NCBI GenBank assembly: GCA_038503035.1
Contig: JAVSML010024333.1
Location: 76,996 to 140,995 of the forward strand
Direction: 5' to 3'
Source: Crocodylus rhombifer
Lineage: Eukaryota; Chordata; Crocodylia; Crocodylidae
Length of the DNA stretch: 64,000 nt
Positions 1-12,089 of the stretch are shown in pieces; position 1 is the stretch's first letter; the number at the start of each line of letters is the position of its first letter. A model generated the notes under the pieces. It was given only the letters and a program-made list of their open reading frames with translations, was not told the origin of the DNA and searched no databases. A program made the position numbers and the translations under genes.

Positions 1-1144
1 TGGGGATGAAATCAGACATCATGTTTACTCTACCTGCTCTACATGATGTTGAGGTACTAGGGCAGAAACTGGGGATTGGAATGATTATTCAGTCCCTCAA
101 TCGCATGCCTTGGCCGGGCACAGTTTGGATTGTGTAGGGGCTGAGTGATTTGTCAGGACTCTGATATGGTCACTAGGGATAGTCAGAGGCCAAGGCCAAA
201 GGTCCAGAGCAGCCTACCAGGGTAGTAAGATTAAGCTACCCAAGAGTCTGTAGCCAGTGGCACACAACAGTGTGGCATGACAAGTATCACATGTGCTATC
301 TTGGATTGCCAAATTGAAATGATTGTGTACCATTTGCAGATGGTGTGGGGGGCTTTGTCATAAGTCCCAAGTGGACTTGCCATTCCCCTGGAGCCATAGC
401 AAGACTCCTTATCCTCTCTGCCACTTAAGCCACTTAAGGCAACCACAATACTAACTACCTCTGTGAGGTGTTTTGAGATATGCAGATAAAGTAGTAAAGT
501 TTGAGGTGTGAATTATTTGTAACATATACAAAAATCAGGCCCTTGCAGAAACAAAGACCTTCCTCTCGCCCTTGCCTCCCTCTCCAACAGCCTATGGTGC
601 ACTCACACTTATAGAATTTTGGACTCTGGTCTGGCAGTCCCTCCTTATTATTGCTTTCTCTTGTGGCCTCCTACTTCTGCAAGAGTGCTAGAGTCTGTTT
701 TATATTACTCCATGACCATATTAAGAGACCATAGGCCCCTAGTTTCCAAAACCCTGGTCTGCACTAACAGAAGCCACAGAAAATTCTGCTTCTATGGAAA
801 ACAGTTTGTGCCTGTTCCATAAGGCTCACAGTGGCTGTGAACTTGAGAACAACTGTGTGCTGTAGCAGGAAAGCAAATCCAGATTAGATGTAATGGAGCT
901 TCTGGGCTCTGGAAACATGGTACTGGGCTGGGAGCATTGAGCAGCTGCTCAGGCTGGGATCAGGTGCATGTGCTAAACAGAAAGGGGTGACATGAACAAA
1001 TATCACTGAGGCACCCTCAGCAGTGGGGAGGATGTGGCCGAAGCAAACCTGGGTTCTGTTTGCAAGCTCCATTGCTAGTGACTGGTAAGGGACCAGGCAA
1101 GTCCACCAGTTGTTCTAACTGTTTGCTTTCTCCTCTGTACACAG
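1..1144 (+). other. CRHR1 intron 1, 3' end
   Basis: No coding segment or recognised repeat was seen here. The last 30 bases are pyrimidine-rich (tttgctttctcctctgtacacag) and make a good splice acceptor for exon 2. The promoter and first coding exon must lie to the left of the window. Confidence 0.7.
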
Positions 1145-1229
1145 GCATTTATCCTCTGGATTAGCCCCTCCTCAGCCTCCATCCAGGATCAATACTGTGA
1201 AAGTTTCCCTCCTGCCACTAATTACACAG
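1145..1229 (+). CDS. CRHR1: CRHR1 exon 2 (end of signal peptide and start of extracellular domain)
   Basis: This 85-bp internal exon follows a pyrimidine-rich tract ending in cacag and is followed by gtaagc. It gives 28 codons plus one base, so it starts in phase 0 and ends in phase 1. The first 12 or so residues are hydrophobic (AFILWISPSSAS) and would finish a signal peptide begun in exon 1, which lies outside the window. The following IQDQYCES segment matches the mature N-terminus of CRHR1, including the first conserved cysteine of the hormone-binding domain. An N-glycosylation site NYT sits at the end, where human CRHR1 has NIS. The receptor is a plasma-membrane Gs-coupled receptor for CRH and urocortin. 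From memory the human exon is one codon longer, with the difference in the poorly conserved signal region. CRHR2 fits less well, and a CRHR1 paralogue kept in some lineages cannot be ruled out. Confidence 0.85.
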
Positions 1230-3600
1230 GTAAGCACATACCATGTCATCCTTCTACTTGCTCCCTGAGCAGCCAGCCCTTTCCATCCTCTCGCTTTATT
1301 TCTGTGGTTTCTGAATGAAGACTGCTTACCTGGTCCTTAATGGGATTCCCTAGCAGTTGGATCTCTGAAATTGAGGTGTAAGGGAGTCTGTTGCCTGAGT
1401 ATTAAGTAGTCTTGTTCCTTCCCAGTGGTAGCTCTGAGCTCTCCAGAACACTACAGCTTCTCCTTCCTAATGGCACAAAGTCAGCATGGGGTGCATATTC
1501 CCGGGGAAGTGGATAGAATTCTTCACTGGTGATTCTGGTGGGACCCCCTGAGCAACTTCAATCCACCTCTGTGCAGTTGAAAGCTGGGCTTTCTCCGGGT
1601 TTGGGAGGCATTTGGCATGCCTCTAAGAATGCCCAACACCTTCCCCACAACTGTCCTTCTGGGATGGGACACTTCCAGAATCTCCATTACACTGATTCTC
1701 TGGTTCTCCCTGCAACATGCTCCCTCTACCAAGGCTGGCCAGGGGCCTTTCAGAGCGCAGCCTTTGCTCTGTAACTCCTGCATTTTGGTACAGGGATGGG
1801 GCTTTATGCTGTTCTGCCTTGTGACCCCTGTGTAAATGTCAGCTGGTGGGACAGACGCATTCTATCTTCCTTCTCCTGCCCCTTGCCCTGAGGTTACAGG
1901 TATCAAGGTAGAAGCTGGCACAGGAGTCAGTGTCATGACTTTTTGCAAGCCCAGAGCTCCCTGTTCTGGGGGGTTCTCTCTGGCCAGTTTTAAGCAAGGG
2001 TGTGGCTTGTTGTGACCAACCAAGACTGGGACATCATTGTGGTGTCACTACACAAACACGGAGTAGTAGGCAGACCCCATCCCAAGAGCTTACAGCCTGA
2101 ACAGAGATGACAGCAGGGCTGGAGTAGGGGAACATCATAGCAGAGCAGCATGTTCAAGTCATCAGGTTGGGGACTAGGTAATTCAGAGGGCACCAGCTCA
2201 CTGGAAAGGTAATGAATGGGAGGGAAGACACCATTAAAAGGAGGGGCTAAGGGCGGGTGATGAGGGAGAAGAGTGGAAAGAACCAACAGCAAAAGAAGGG
2301 TTGGAGCAGACAGCCGCCCAGTAAAGGACACTTGGTACTAATGGCAGGAAGTTCTCTAGTGGCCAAAGGTCCAGACTTGACTTTTTTGCAGTTGTTCCTG
2401 CCAGCAAGAGCCTCTGGCTCCCCAGGGCAGTTCTTCCTGCAGGCAAATGATAAGACAGACATCTCATCTCTGGATGAGTGGGGATGTCAGTACTGCTCTA
2501 TGGTACCTCTGTAAGTTTTTTATCACTGAGCTTCTCTGCCACGTAAAATTCTACACAGAGGAGGATTCAGCAAGCATGATATAAAAAAAAAAATTAAAAA
2601 AGGGCTGCTGGGCCTTGCTTATGGTGAAAGGGGACAGGAAGTTTGCCTCAGGTCTATCCATGTAGTACCCCTTCTATTCCATTTCTGCTACAGACCAGCT
2701 GGCATTTGACCAGCAGTGGAACACCCTCTTGCTAATGTCCAGTCCCCATCCAAAGCCAAACCATCTTCTTACTTCCCACCAGCAATCCAAAATGAGTGCC
2801 AGCATCCCTGAAGGACCAGGAGTCACTTAGCTTAAGGGTCGCACATGGCTAGAGAGGCAGAGGAAGGCTTAAGCCTTGATAGACTGAAGAGCCTAGAAGG
2901 TTTATTGTCTGATTTGCATTAAGGAAACCATGGTATCTGAGCAGCAGCCCAGCCTGACCCACTAATCAGCATAAGGAGGTCCATCAGGGTGACTGATGAA
3001 CTTGGATGAGCTGTGCTGATGGATGGTCCCCGCCATGCTACTCCCATTAGCACAGCTTTAAAAACTACTTTTTGAAATTAAATATTGGCATCAGTTCCTG
3101 GTGACTCACCCCTTCCTTGGCTGGTGGCTGCTTGCAAAGCAGCAAGATAGCAGCCTGAAAAACACACTCTCTCCATGCATCGCACCCCCATGGAGGAAGC
3201 TCACTCATGCAGTAGGGGCCAGGAGAAATTCCACAACAATGGCCAGACCGCAATGGGCCAGAGCTGACCACAGAGGAACCTGCACCCTGGAATACCACCT
3301 GGCAGCATGACTCTTGGGGCAGAGCCCATGGCAATGGCAGCCCAGCACAGCCTGTGCTCTGGGGACTAACCCATATGCTGGTGTCACTAGGTTTATTTCT
3401 CTTCGAGCTCTTGGGTGAGCTGCAGGTCAGCCCAGTAGCTCGTCATGCCCTGTGGGCTCAAATTTAGCTCGGAGAGAGGAGGGGAGGGCTGGAATTACTG
3501 TATGCTAAAGAGCTGGAGAGTAGCACAAACAGCAGGTACATCTCCAGGAAGGAATACCACAGGGACACGCATTGACAGGAGATGCCAGCAAGCCTAAATA
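1230..3600. other. intron without recognised genes; one faint SINE remnant
   Basis: Apart from about 2045-2115, which resembles the 3' half of an ancient amniote SINE (cacaaacacgg..., then cccaagagcttacagcctgaacaga), nothing was recognised. Open frames here are short and do not look coding. Confidence 0.4.
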
Positions 3601-3616
3601 CCCAGAGAAACCTCTA

Positions 3617-3914
3617 CAGTGGGGGTTTCAAACTCATTAGGCCCACTGGCTGGATGAGTGGTATGGAGCAAGTCCAGGGCCTGGACAGGTCTAAAAACCA
3701 ACCCCGTGCTTCTTGTGCAGCAGGCACTCTGGACTGGCCCTGTATACTATGTGCAGTACATGTCCTGGACCAGGTCAAGCGGTTGGGACCAGTCCACTGC
3801 ATGTGGTATGCAGACCAGCTTGGGTCATGCCATTTGCAAGTGGCACTGTGGGCTGCAGGATAGGGCTCCACAGGCTATATCCAGCCTGAGGGCCAGATCT
3901 TTGAAAAACCCCTG
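3617..3914. mobile_element. hAT-type MITE with CAG/CTG ends, flanked by CTCTA
   Basis: The left end reads CAGTGGGGGTTTCAAACTC and the right end TTTGAAAAACCCCTG, an imperfect terminal inverted repeat of the kind seen on non-autonomous hAT elements. CTCTA lies immediately outside both ends and may be what remains of a target duplication. hAT duplications are usually 8 bp and only 5 bp match here. The interior contains ggcccactggctggatgag and atccagcctgagggccag, a signature shared with other copies in this window. It encodes no protein. Confidence 0.6.
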
Positions 3915-3989
3915 CTCTAAAGGGAACACTGCTCCCTTAGCTTGCCTATGTGTGTGAAGCTCTCTTTCCAGATCTAGTCTAGGAACCAA

Positions 3990-5626
3990 TGAGGCAGAAG
4001 CCCTTTTCCCTAAAGTCCCAGGTGAGGGAGATTCCTTGTCCTCCATCAAAGCTGACCTTGTGAAGGAACACCTCAACAGGCTGGATACCTTCAAGTCAGC
4101 CGGCCCTGATGGGTTATACCCAAGGGTACTCACGGAGCTGGCAAGCATCATAGCCCAGCCCCTGGCACAAATATTTGAGGGTTCTTGGCGCTCTGGTGAA
4201 GTGCCCAATTTGATTGGAAGAGGGCCAATGTGATGCCTATCTTCAAGAAAGGGAGGAAAGTAGATCTGGCAAACTACAGGCCCATCAGCCTGACCTCTAT
4301 CCTCGGAAAAGTCTTGGAAAAGATTATCAAGGAGGCCATCCTGAACAGACTAGCTGACAGCAATATCCTGAGGAATACTCAGCATGGGTTTGTTGTGGAT
4401 AGGTCTTGCTTGACCAATCTCATTTCCTTTTATGACCAGGTGACTTATCACCTGGACAAGCGGGAAGAGATCAATGTCATATACCTCAACTTTAAAAAAG
4501 CCTTGGATATGGTATCCCACGATCACCTCTTGATTAAACTGGCTAACTGTGGCCTTGACATCACCACAATCCGCTGGCTGGGGAACTGGCTCTGTGGTTA
4601 GACCCAGAAGGTGGTAGTCCACCTGAGCCAATCGTCTTGGTGTGCTGTGACCAGTGGGGGTCCCACATGACTCTGTCCTAGGGCCTATACTGTTTAACAT
4701 TTACATCAATACTGTGGACATTGGTGTTGGAAGCAGACTAGCCAAGTTTGCCAACAACACCAAACTCTGGAGTAAAGCATCCACACCTGAGGACAGGAGA
4801 GTGATCCAGGCAGATCTGGACAGACTCATGAAATGGGCAGATGAGAACCTGATGGTGTTCAACACCAAAAAATGCAAGGTTCTCCACCTTGGGAGGAAAA
4901 ACCTGCACCATGCTTATAGGCTCAGTAGTGCTACGCTGGTTAGCTCTACAGATGAAATGGACTTGGGGGTCATGGTTGACCACAAGATGAACATGAGCCT
5001 TCAGTGTGATGTTGCGGCTAGTAAAACAAGCAAAACGCTGGCTTGCATCCATAGATGCTTCTCAAGCAGATCCTGGGACGTCATTCTCTTGTTGTACACG
5101 GCCTTGGTGAGGCCACAGCTGGAGTACTGCGTCCAGTTTTGGGCTCCGCAACTCAAAAAGGATGTGGAGAAGCTTGAGAGGGTGCAGAGGAGAGCCATGG
5201 TCATGATCAGAGAGCAGGAAAACAGACCTTATGATGAGAGGCTGAGAGCAATGGAGCTACTCAGCCTGGAAAAGCGCAGGCTCAGTGGTGATCTGGTGGC
5301 CACCTAGAAGTTTATCAGGGGTGCTCATCAGGATCTGGGGGAATGACTGTTCACCAGAGCCCCACAAGGGATGACAAGGTCGAATAGTCACAAACTCCAC
5401 TGTGACTGGTTCAGGCTGGACATAAGGAAGAACTTCTTTACTGTCTGAGGCCCTAAGGTTTGGAATAGGCTGCTGCCGGAAGCAGCACTTTGAACGCCTT
5501 CAAAACACATTTGGATGCATATCTTGCTGGGATCCTGTGATCCTTCCTGACTTCCTGCCCCGGGGTTGGACTGGACTCGATGATCCTCCGGGGTCCCTTC
5601 CAGCCCAAATGTCTATGAAATCTCTA
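3990..5626 (+). mobile_element. CR1 LINE, 5'-truncated ORF2 (reverse transcriptase) and 3' end
   Basis: Translated pieces run in order through the RT fingers and palm: TFKSAGPDGLYPRVL, MPIFKKGRKVDLANYRPISL, then a GV(P)xxSVLGPILFN block and the downstream LERVQRRA and ENRPYDERLRAM region typical of CR1. The copy is dead. A frame change falls near 4230, a stop follows GNWLCG at 4600, and the catalytic F-A-D-D box reads FANNTK, so both catalytic aspartates are lost. The 3' end carries the CR1 signature gactggactcgatgatc...ttccagcccaaatgtctatgaaatc. The endonuclease domain is missing, as is usual for 5'-truncated copies. Confidence 0.9.
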
Positions 5627-5809
5627 AAGTCCCTTGAAGGGATTCAGTATCAAAGAACCCTTGCTCCCGTTAAACTTCATGCCAGGCTTCAGCTCTGAGA
5701 GGGTGATAACCTCTGTCTTTCTTCCAAGCCGGAGATAAATCCTGATTCCCTCCTATTCTGTACCCATTTTATACTACATTGAGGCTCCCCTTTTTTAAGT
5801 AACTGGGTG

Positions 5810-6275
5810 CCTACACAAGACATTTACTGAAGACTTGCCTAATTAGCTTTGCAATAATTGTCTCAGTGTCTACACATACAGTGCTATTAGGATGCAGTAA
5901 ACTAATTAACTCCACCATAGGCTAATATCTGTAAACATGAGTATTATCCTACGGCATTTTTTTACTCTGCAGCAGCACATGTGTAGATGCTGACAGGGCT
6001 TGCTGGGACATGAGGGTGATTTGGGGTTGGGGCTGCCTGCTGGCTAATGCCACACTGAAACACCCCTGTGCCCCAGCCAGCCTCTCTGTAACACGTTGAG
6101 CCAGGCCAAAGCAGCTCTGGGCTGGCAGGCTGACCCCTCAGGCCCTCTGCCAGCTGGTGCTGCTCTGACCCAATGTGCACATTAACATGTGGCACCCAAG
6201 AGCAATAAACTCTGGCATGATATGCACCAGAGTATATTGCTATGCATTAATGGCATGTGTAGATTCACCCACTGG
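5810..6275. repeat. low-copy palindromic (MITE-like) element, 'tctacacat' ends
   Basis: The left part gtgtctacacatacagtgctattaggatgcagtaaac is roughly the reverse complement of the right part gctatgcattaatggcatgtgtagattcaccc. An inner atgtgtagatgctgacagggc gives a second partial pairing. Outer bases gggtgcctacacaag and attcacccactggg also pair loosely. The GC-rich middle has no convincing coding. The family is not named with certainty. Confidence 0.4.
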
Positions 6276-6355
6276 GTATGAACTTGCATTTTAGCACAGT
6301 GCTCAAGTTAGTTATTACTGAGCACATCTGCACGTGGCCGTACAGCACCTCTGTT

Positions 6356-6409
6356 ACTGTGCCGTCATTTAGTATTTCCTTTTGGAAGTACTAAAAGATG
6401 GTGCAGTAA
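6356..6409. repeat. 54-bp near-perfect hairpin
   Basis: The arm ACTGTGCCGTCATTTAGTATTTCC is followed by a 4-base loop and GGAAGTACTAAAAGATGGTGCAGT. Most positions of the two arms pair. It sits just right of the palindromic element at 5.8-6.3 kb and may be the core of a second small MITE extending to about 6570. Confidence 0.55.
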
Positions 6410-6599
6410 CAGCCCATACTGCGCCGTGCCAGCCATGCGCAGTTATTTTTGGTTGCTATGGCAACATAGCAATGCACTTCTTGCTGGCTACAGCAATGTA
6501 GTGGTGGCATCACAGGTTTTCTCAATGGATCCTACGGTGCCATAGTGTCTTTATGTAGATGCTTCTGCTGTGCTAGAAGCTGACAGCCACACTGGGAGA

Positions 6600-7255
6600 T
6601 CAAGACAGCAGGTGCCAGGTTATGTACAAACCTGCATAATCAAGAGTAACCCCCCCACACCCCTTTTGGCTATGAGCCAGCCCTTCACCCACGCTCCACA
6701 AATATCCTGCATCTTGGCTACCGAAGATGCAGAAGACATCTCCTGAACAAAGGTTATTCCAAAATCACTTACTCCAGGGTTTCCTGGGCCTTCTAGTGAT
6801 GGGGCCTGTCAGAGACAAGATCCTGGGCTAGAGAGCTCTGATACAATTTGGCAATTCCTATGTTTTTAATGAAAGCACAGAGAACTCATGAGCAAGGAAC
6901 ATGATAAAAGGTCAGTCACAATTTGTCTCAACCACTAAGCCTGCCAGGCAGAAGCCATTAGGGCACACCAGCTTTCATAGCCAGCCACATTCAAGGGAGC
7001 AGGGTTGTCAGCATTACAGCCAGCTGCTTTGATTTGCCAGAAGACTGACCCAGGTACCTATTTACAGTTCAACTGACTAGAGAGTGTGTTAGCTTGAACT
7101 CATAGTGAAGCTTGCATTCATGCCTTCATAGCTGTTAAAATCATTTGCCACCCTGACCCTGCATGCTTTTTTTAACTCGCTGCCATAGACGAAATGGAAT
7201 GGGATCAGGGGACAAACCTACTCTATACGTAAGGTACTGATGAGGTGTCTCAGCA
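6600..7255. other. intron sequence, nothing recognised
   Basis: No gene, RNA or repeat could be identified in this stretch. Confidence 0.4.
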
Positions 7256-7261
7256 GTCATA

Positions 7262-7650
7262 GTGGTTATAGGCAACTTGACCTGGAAAAGCACAGGCTCG
7301 GGGGTGACCTGGTGGCTTCCTGTAAGTACATAAGGAGTGTACATCAGGATCTGGGGGAATGCCTGTTCACGAGAGTGCCCCAAGGGATGACCAGATCAAA
7401 TGGTCACAAACTCCTCTGAGACCATTTTAGGCTGGGCATAAGAAAAAACTTCTTTACTGTCCAAGTCCCCAAGGCCTGGAATAGACTGCCTCCAGAGGTG
7501 GTACACCCACTCTGGACCCTTAAGAAACATTTGGATGCCTATCTTGTTGGGATCCTTTGAACCTAACTGACTTCCTGCCCCTGGGCAGGGGACTGGACTT
7601 GATGATCTTCCAAAGGTTGCTTCCAGCCCTAATGTCTGTGAAACTTCTGG
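7262..7650 (+). mobile_element. CR1 LINE 3' fragment
   Basis: This is the last about 390 bases of a CR1, equivalent to the C-terminal ORF2 segment (LEKHRLGGDLVAS...) and 3' UTR. It ends ttgatgatcttccaaaggttgcttccagccctaatgtctgtgaaac. The same subfamily as the copy at 3990, judged by the tail. No intact frame remains. Confidence 0.8.
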
Positions 7651-7714
7651 ACTTGCCCTTGGCAATGGGTAATGAGTTCTTGGTGCAACAGTGGCCATAT
7701 AGTTATTATTAATA

Positions 7715-7862
7715 ATCCTTTACATTGTGGTAGCTATTTAGGAGCTACAGGAATGGATTGGAATACTGTGTGCTGGGGGCTGTACAAACACAGGATGAAA
7801 AGTTGTTTTGGTTTTTTTGTTTGTTTTTTGTCCCAAGGAGACTTCCAATCTGAGTCTCCTGA
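7715..7862 (+). mobile_element. ancient amniote SINE (MIR-like) fragment
   Basis: The order cattgtggtagctatttaggagc, gtgctgggggctgtacaaacacagg, then cccaaggagacttccaatctgagtc matches the widely dispersed amniote SINE whose consensus has a 'capped' chain of gtgctaggcactgtacaaacaca and aaggagcttacaatctaa. A T-rich insertion (gtttttttgtttgttttttg) lies inside. Confidence 0.5.
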
Positions 7863-7869
7863 ATAGAGG

Positions 7870-10420
7870 ATACTGAGGAGCCAAGTTTTTGCCCCCATAA
7901 AGCCACATGATGAAGTTTTATAAAGCCCTGGATAAGAACAAGGTGTGTAATCAAAATGCCAAGATAGTGTTGGCCCAGGCACAGTGTGGGCTAGAACCGC
8001 GGTCATAATTCATTTGTTTTTCTTCCCTGAAAGGTTTCATTTCTCTGTGCCATTTGTCCTTGAGAGTGTTAGGGTGTGATGAATGGCATTTTTGTTTTCC
8101 TCTTGTTCATCTCAACTGATCTATAGTATGCCTGGCTTTGTGGGTTCCTGATCTATTACATTCCAGATTGGTCTCCTCAGAGTGCTATTTTTCTGCCTTC
8201 TGCTACATACATATCTAAACTAACAGCCACTTAGAAAGACAGAAGGTTACAGAGACTGATAGACAGAGGCACAGACAGGTGACTATCTACTGCACGGAGC
8301 AAGATAAATAGGAACTTTTCTAATCCAGGGGCCCCATGGAACACAGTTTAATTTGACACTTTCAGCAACAGAACTAGTACATTATTCTCCCTTAAAGTAC
8401 CTGCTGCAGTCAGCCGTACAGCAGGCATGTCCTATCTGGGCCTGTCTGTTTATGTTTAGCAGCATAGCAGGGGCATTCTGCTTGGATACCTCTGGAACAT
8501 TTGACATACCAATCCATGTTGTAATCTAAAAACAGAAGAGCTCAGCCTGCAGAAAGCCCAATGCACTGCCTCTGTCATCTCACAGGAGACCAACTGCTAA
8601 AAATGAGAGGGGTAAGCTGGCAGTTTGACTTGTTAACTCTGTGGTGTGACCCTCTAGGAATTGCTACTATTGCTAAGTGAGAGCTCCCATTTGCAGACGT
8701 TTCTGTGTACTGACTAGCAGGTGAGCACTGGGTTCCACTCTTGGCCATGTTCAGGATTTCTTAGGTGATTGTCTCTGCTTGTTATATGTTGTCTGCAAAT
8801 GGGACTGACAAGGACCGATTTATTATTTTTTTTTTCCCCCTCTCCCCGAGTGTAGAGTGTTTTGAGATCCTGGCCTGACAGGCTCAGGGGGGTGTTACCC
8901 CCAGGCTTTTGTTTTTACTGCTGTGAACACAGGTATGGCCCATGTACCTCCTTTTCTCCAGGTGCTCCTGCTCTTTCTTCAGCCCTTCAAAGCACTGAAG
9001 CACTTCCTTCATCTGTGTCTGAAATATTAGGGGTGGCTACTGTTGTGAATGACATAACACTGCTGTAATCCTACCTGGATTCATGCGCTCCAGAAAGAAC
9101 AGGGTGGTTTAAAACTAAAGCCTCACTTTAAATCACCATAGATCACTTCTTGGAAGAAACAAGCATGAGGTTAAAATAAGAATTATTTTGTTTTTTTCCA
9201 CAAAGTAGGCTTTTTCCCTTCCCTTTGCAAGAGCAGTGGTCTCTTCTCCGTATAGTTGTGGCTTGGTTGCTCTGTAGTGCAACCTGTGTGCAGATGTAGC
9301 CCAGATGTTCAATTCGTATCATGCTGTCTCAAAGGCGGCATCCTCCAAAATCCTGTGGCTGCCAAGGAGCTGAGAGCTATGAAAATAAATACTGTCACAA
9401 ACTGTCTGGGATGCATAAGCATCACCACCGTCTATTGAGCAAATTCAGGATGGTGTTAGAGGCTCTATCCTGCTCCCCATAAACTGAGCTCTTCCTGTAG
9501 TTTGGGTGAAAGGAGCCTGGACTTTAAGAGGAACAATGCTGTCTCTTTGCTGCCTCTGAGCAGGCACTGTATCAGCATGGTGACAGCCAAATCCTCAGTT
9601 TGGTCCTAGGTACTACAACCTCATTTTGCTTTTCTTTTACCCTCTAATTCAAGGCTGTTTTAAACCCCACTAACTTTTTTTTAAAACTCAAATGTACAGA
9701 ACCTTAGTAGTTTCACTTCTGAAATGCATGCATTAGAAACAGCTGGGGCTCTGTTCTGGCTTCAGTTACAGGGATGAAATTCCTCTTTGAGTAGATGAGA
9801 GTTGCATCTGACTGATGTGCGGCAGTCTCGGGCCTCATTCACAATATTAACTGTGATGTAGTTCCTGACTAACTCCATTGATTAGAGGATTTACAGGGAT
9901 GGATCTGAGAGTAGACTCCAGCCTGAGGGTAGATTAGATCAGGGTAAATATATAAAGTTAATCCACTCATCCATATGTAGGTAAGGGTATTTCAGCATTC
10001 CCTTGGAGTGGGTAAGAACATTGTGTGAGTAATGCAGAGATTCCTTACGGGGGATTTATTTTCCCCTTTAAAATGACAGGGGAATTTTTATAAAAGCTTT
10101 GATTAGGGTAATTTTGAATTGGGAGTTATTATAATGAAAATAATGAGACTCCCTGTAGGACTGTGAGACTTCATTAGCTAATGCCTGTGTAACTCTCGGG
10201 AATTGGCATGTGGTAATAACGAGGTTACTAGTCACTGGAGTTGTGTTCTATCTAGCACGATGTCAACAGAACATGCAGAAGGGGCCTCCTAGCATTTAGC
10301 AGTGGAATCATTTTTTTTTTTCTTTAAAAACCCCCCAAAAAACAGTACTATATGAGTGGCTTGAATCTATTTCAAGTACTTCTCTGGCTCCATTTGGGAT
10401 AGTGTTTGTGCACCTGACAG
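7870..10420. other. long quiet intron stretch
   Basis: About 2.5 kb with no coding potential, no RNA gene and no repeat that I can name. Some AT-rich tracts occur near 10.0-10.3 kb. Conservation analysis could reveal enhancers; the sequence alone does not. Confidence 0.4.
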
Positions 10421-10424
10421 TCAT

Positions 10425-10600
10425 TAATGTACATAGTCTTTCAACACCCCTGGGGAGACAAGGCAGTGCTATTAATCTTGTTTTACAGGTAAGGGCTAAG
10501 TGGCTTCACCAAGGTCACAACAGTGAGTCTGGGGCAGAGCAGAGATTGGACCCAGATCTCTCCCAGGAGAGTCACCTAACCATTGGGCATCCCTTCCTTT
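10425..10600 (+). mobile_element. MIR-type SINE
   Basis: The MIR core order is visible: tattaatcttgttttacaggtaagg, then cttcaccaaggtcacaacagtgagtctggggcagagcagagattggaccca, then a terminal stretch on losing the tRNA-unrelated end (cctaaccattgggcat). It is an ancient copy shared in type with most amniotes and so part of the old intron background. Confidence 0.65.
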
Positions 10601-11429
10601 CTAAGCAGGCTTTCAGCAATGCAGACACAAGGGAATGTTTTCCTGAACACAGTATTGTTAACCCCCAAGTGTAGGTCTTCAGACAGCATCTCAAATTGAA
10701 CAAGCCTCACTATGTAATTCAGAGAACTCACAAATTATTCCAGGGAGCATGCTGAACGTATTGGAGCAGTCTATCCATGTTAAAGCAATCAATCCTAATG
10801 AGGCATGTTGTCCATTGCACACATCATTCACAATCTCTGATTACCTGGAGTGTAGGGGGATGGGGGTACAGTCTCCAGCCATAAAAAAATAAAAATAAAA
10901 CAAGCTTTTTCTCCCCCTAAAAAAACCCTGAATTTTAGATTGAGCAAAAACTCATAGTTTTCAAATGATGGCCACAAGGAGAAAGTAAAAATAAAATAAA
11001 AATATTTTCTGATCAAATTAAACATTTCTCAGCTTTAAAATGAAAAGGTTGGTTTTTGGTTTTGGGGGGTTTTTTTGTTTTTTTTTAAGTCTTAACTGCT
11101 TTTCTTATGCTTTTAAAATAAGTTTTAAGGAAACTTAAAAACAGTCATTTCAAGGCAGAAAAAACAAAACATTTTGTTCAGACATCTTGGCCGCCTTCCA
11201 GTTTTGTTCATTCTGAAGAAAAATTAATTTGGTAAAGCTGATAGGGTTGTGCAAAATGGTTTATTTCTGAGAAGGGATTTGTCCTTGCTCCTCTGCCCTC
11301 CTATTGTAAAATTAGCAAAAAAAAAGAATAATTTTTAAAACCTGTAAAGAGATTGGAATGAGGTAACAAAAGGAAGATCCAAATGTTTTGGTGAATCCAC
11401 CCATATGAAGACTATGGCTGGAATATGTT

Positions 11430-11735
11430 CAAGGGGTGGAATCATAAAAGAGGGTCAGAAGGGACCTCAGGAAGTTATTTAGTCCAACTCCCTGCTCAAA
11501 GCAGGGCCATCCCCAACTAGATCTCCCAGTCAAGGCTTTGTCTAGCCAGATCTTAGAAGTTTTTAAGGATAGCGATTCCACAGCCTCCCTGAGTAAACTG
11601 TTCCAGTGCTTTACTACCCTCCTTGTGAGACAGTTTTTCGTAATATCTAACCTAAATTTCCCTTGCTGCAACTTGAGACCACAGCTCCTTGTTCTGTCAT
11701 CTGCCACCACTGAGAACAGTCTAAGACGGATGTGC
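11430..11735 (-). mobile_element. CR1 LINE 3' end, minus strand
   Basis: On the minus strand it encodes the CR1 ORF2 C-terminus (KLQQGKFRLDITKNCLTRRV, then WNSLLREAVESLSL) followed by the 3' UTR. On the + strand it starts with the CR1 tail aatcataaaagagggtcagaagggacctc. The same subfamily as the copies at 14.8-16.6 kb and 18.9-20.5 kb, and it may be the missing 3' end of the former. Confidence 0.8.
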
Positions 11736-11880
11736 AAAATTTCACTGGCTGTTTCATTTTGACACTGTTTTGACTCATTTTGAGCTCGAAACAGTGAAAT
11801 GAAAATGAAACGAAGGGCTTTCTCGAAACAAAACGAAGCCAGTCTAAAAGTTTTAAAACATTTTGAGTTTTGAAGCAGCC
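11726..11880. repeat. terminal repeat 'tgtgcaaaatttcac ... gctcgaaa' (Harbinger-type end)
   Basis: This stretch of gtttcattttgac, gagctcgaaacag, cgaaacaaaacgaag and aaaacattttgagttttgaag matches, in reverse complement, 38940-39122. The pair defines a dispersed element end of about 150 bp. Here it abuts GC-rich DNA that encodes part of a Harbinger-like transposase. Confidence 0.55.
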
Positions 11881-12089
11881 AGGTGGTGGGAGACAGAGGA
11901 GAACCAGGACTGCGCTCCCAGTGGCTTCACAGCCCCATGTGGCTCAGCCCAGAGGGGAGCGCAGCCCTGGCTCTCCCTGCCTCCCCACGCCAGGCTGCAG
12001 GAAGCTGATTGCAGCACAGGGGAAGGGAACTGAGCCCCATGCTCAGTTCCCCTCCCCAGCACTGGGATGGGGCCAGGGAAGGGAACTCA

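Noticed and set aside
4654..5307. 217-codon open frame as a host gene
   Set aside because: It is CR1 reverse transcriptase with the catalytic aspartates lost, inside a 5'-truncated LINE.
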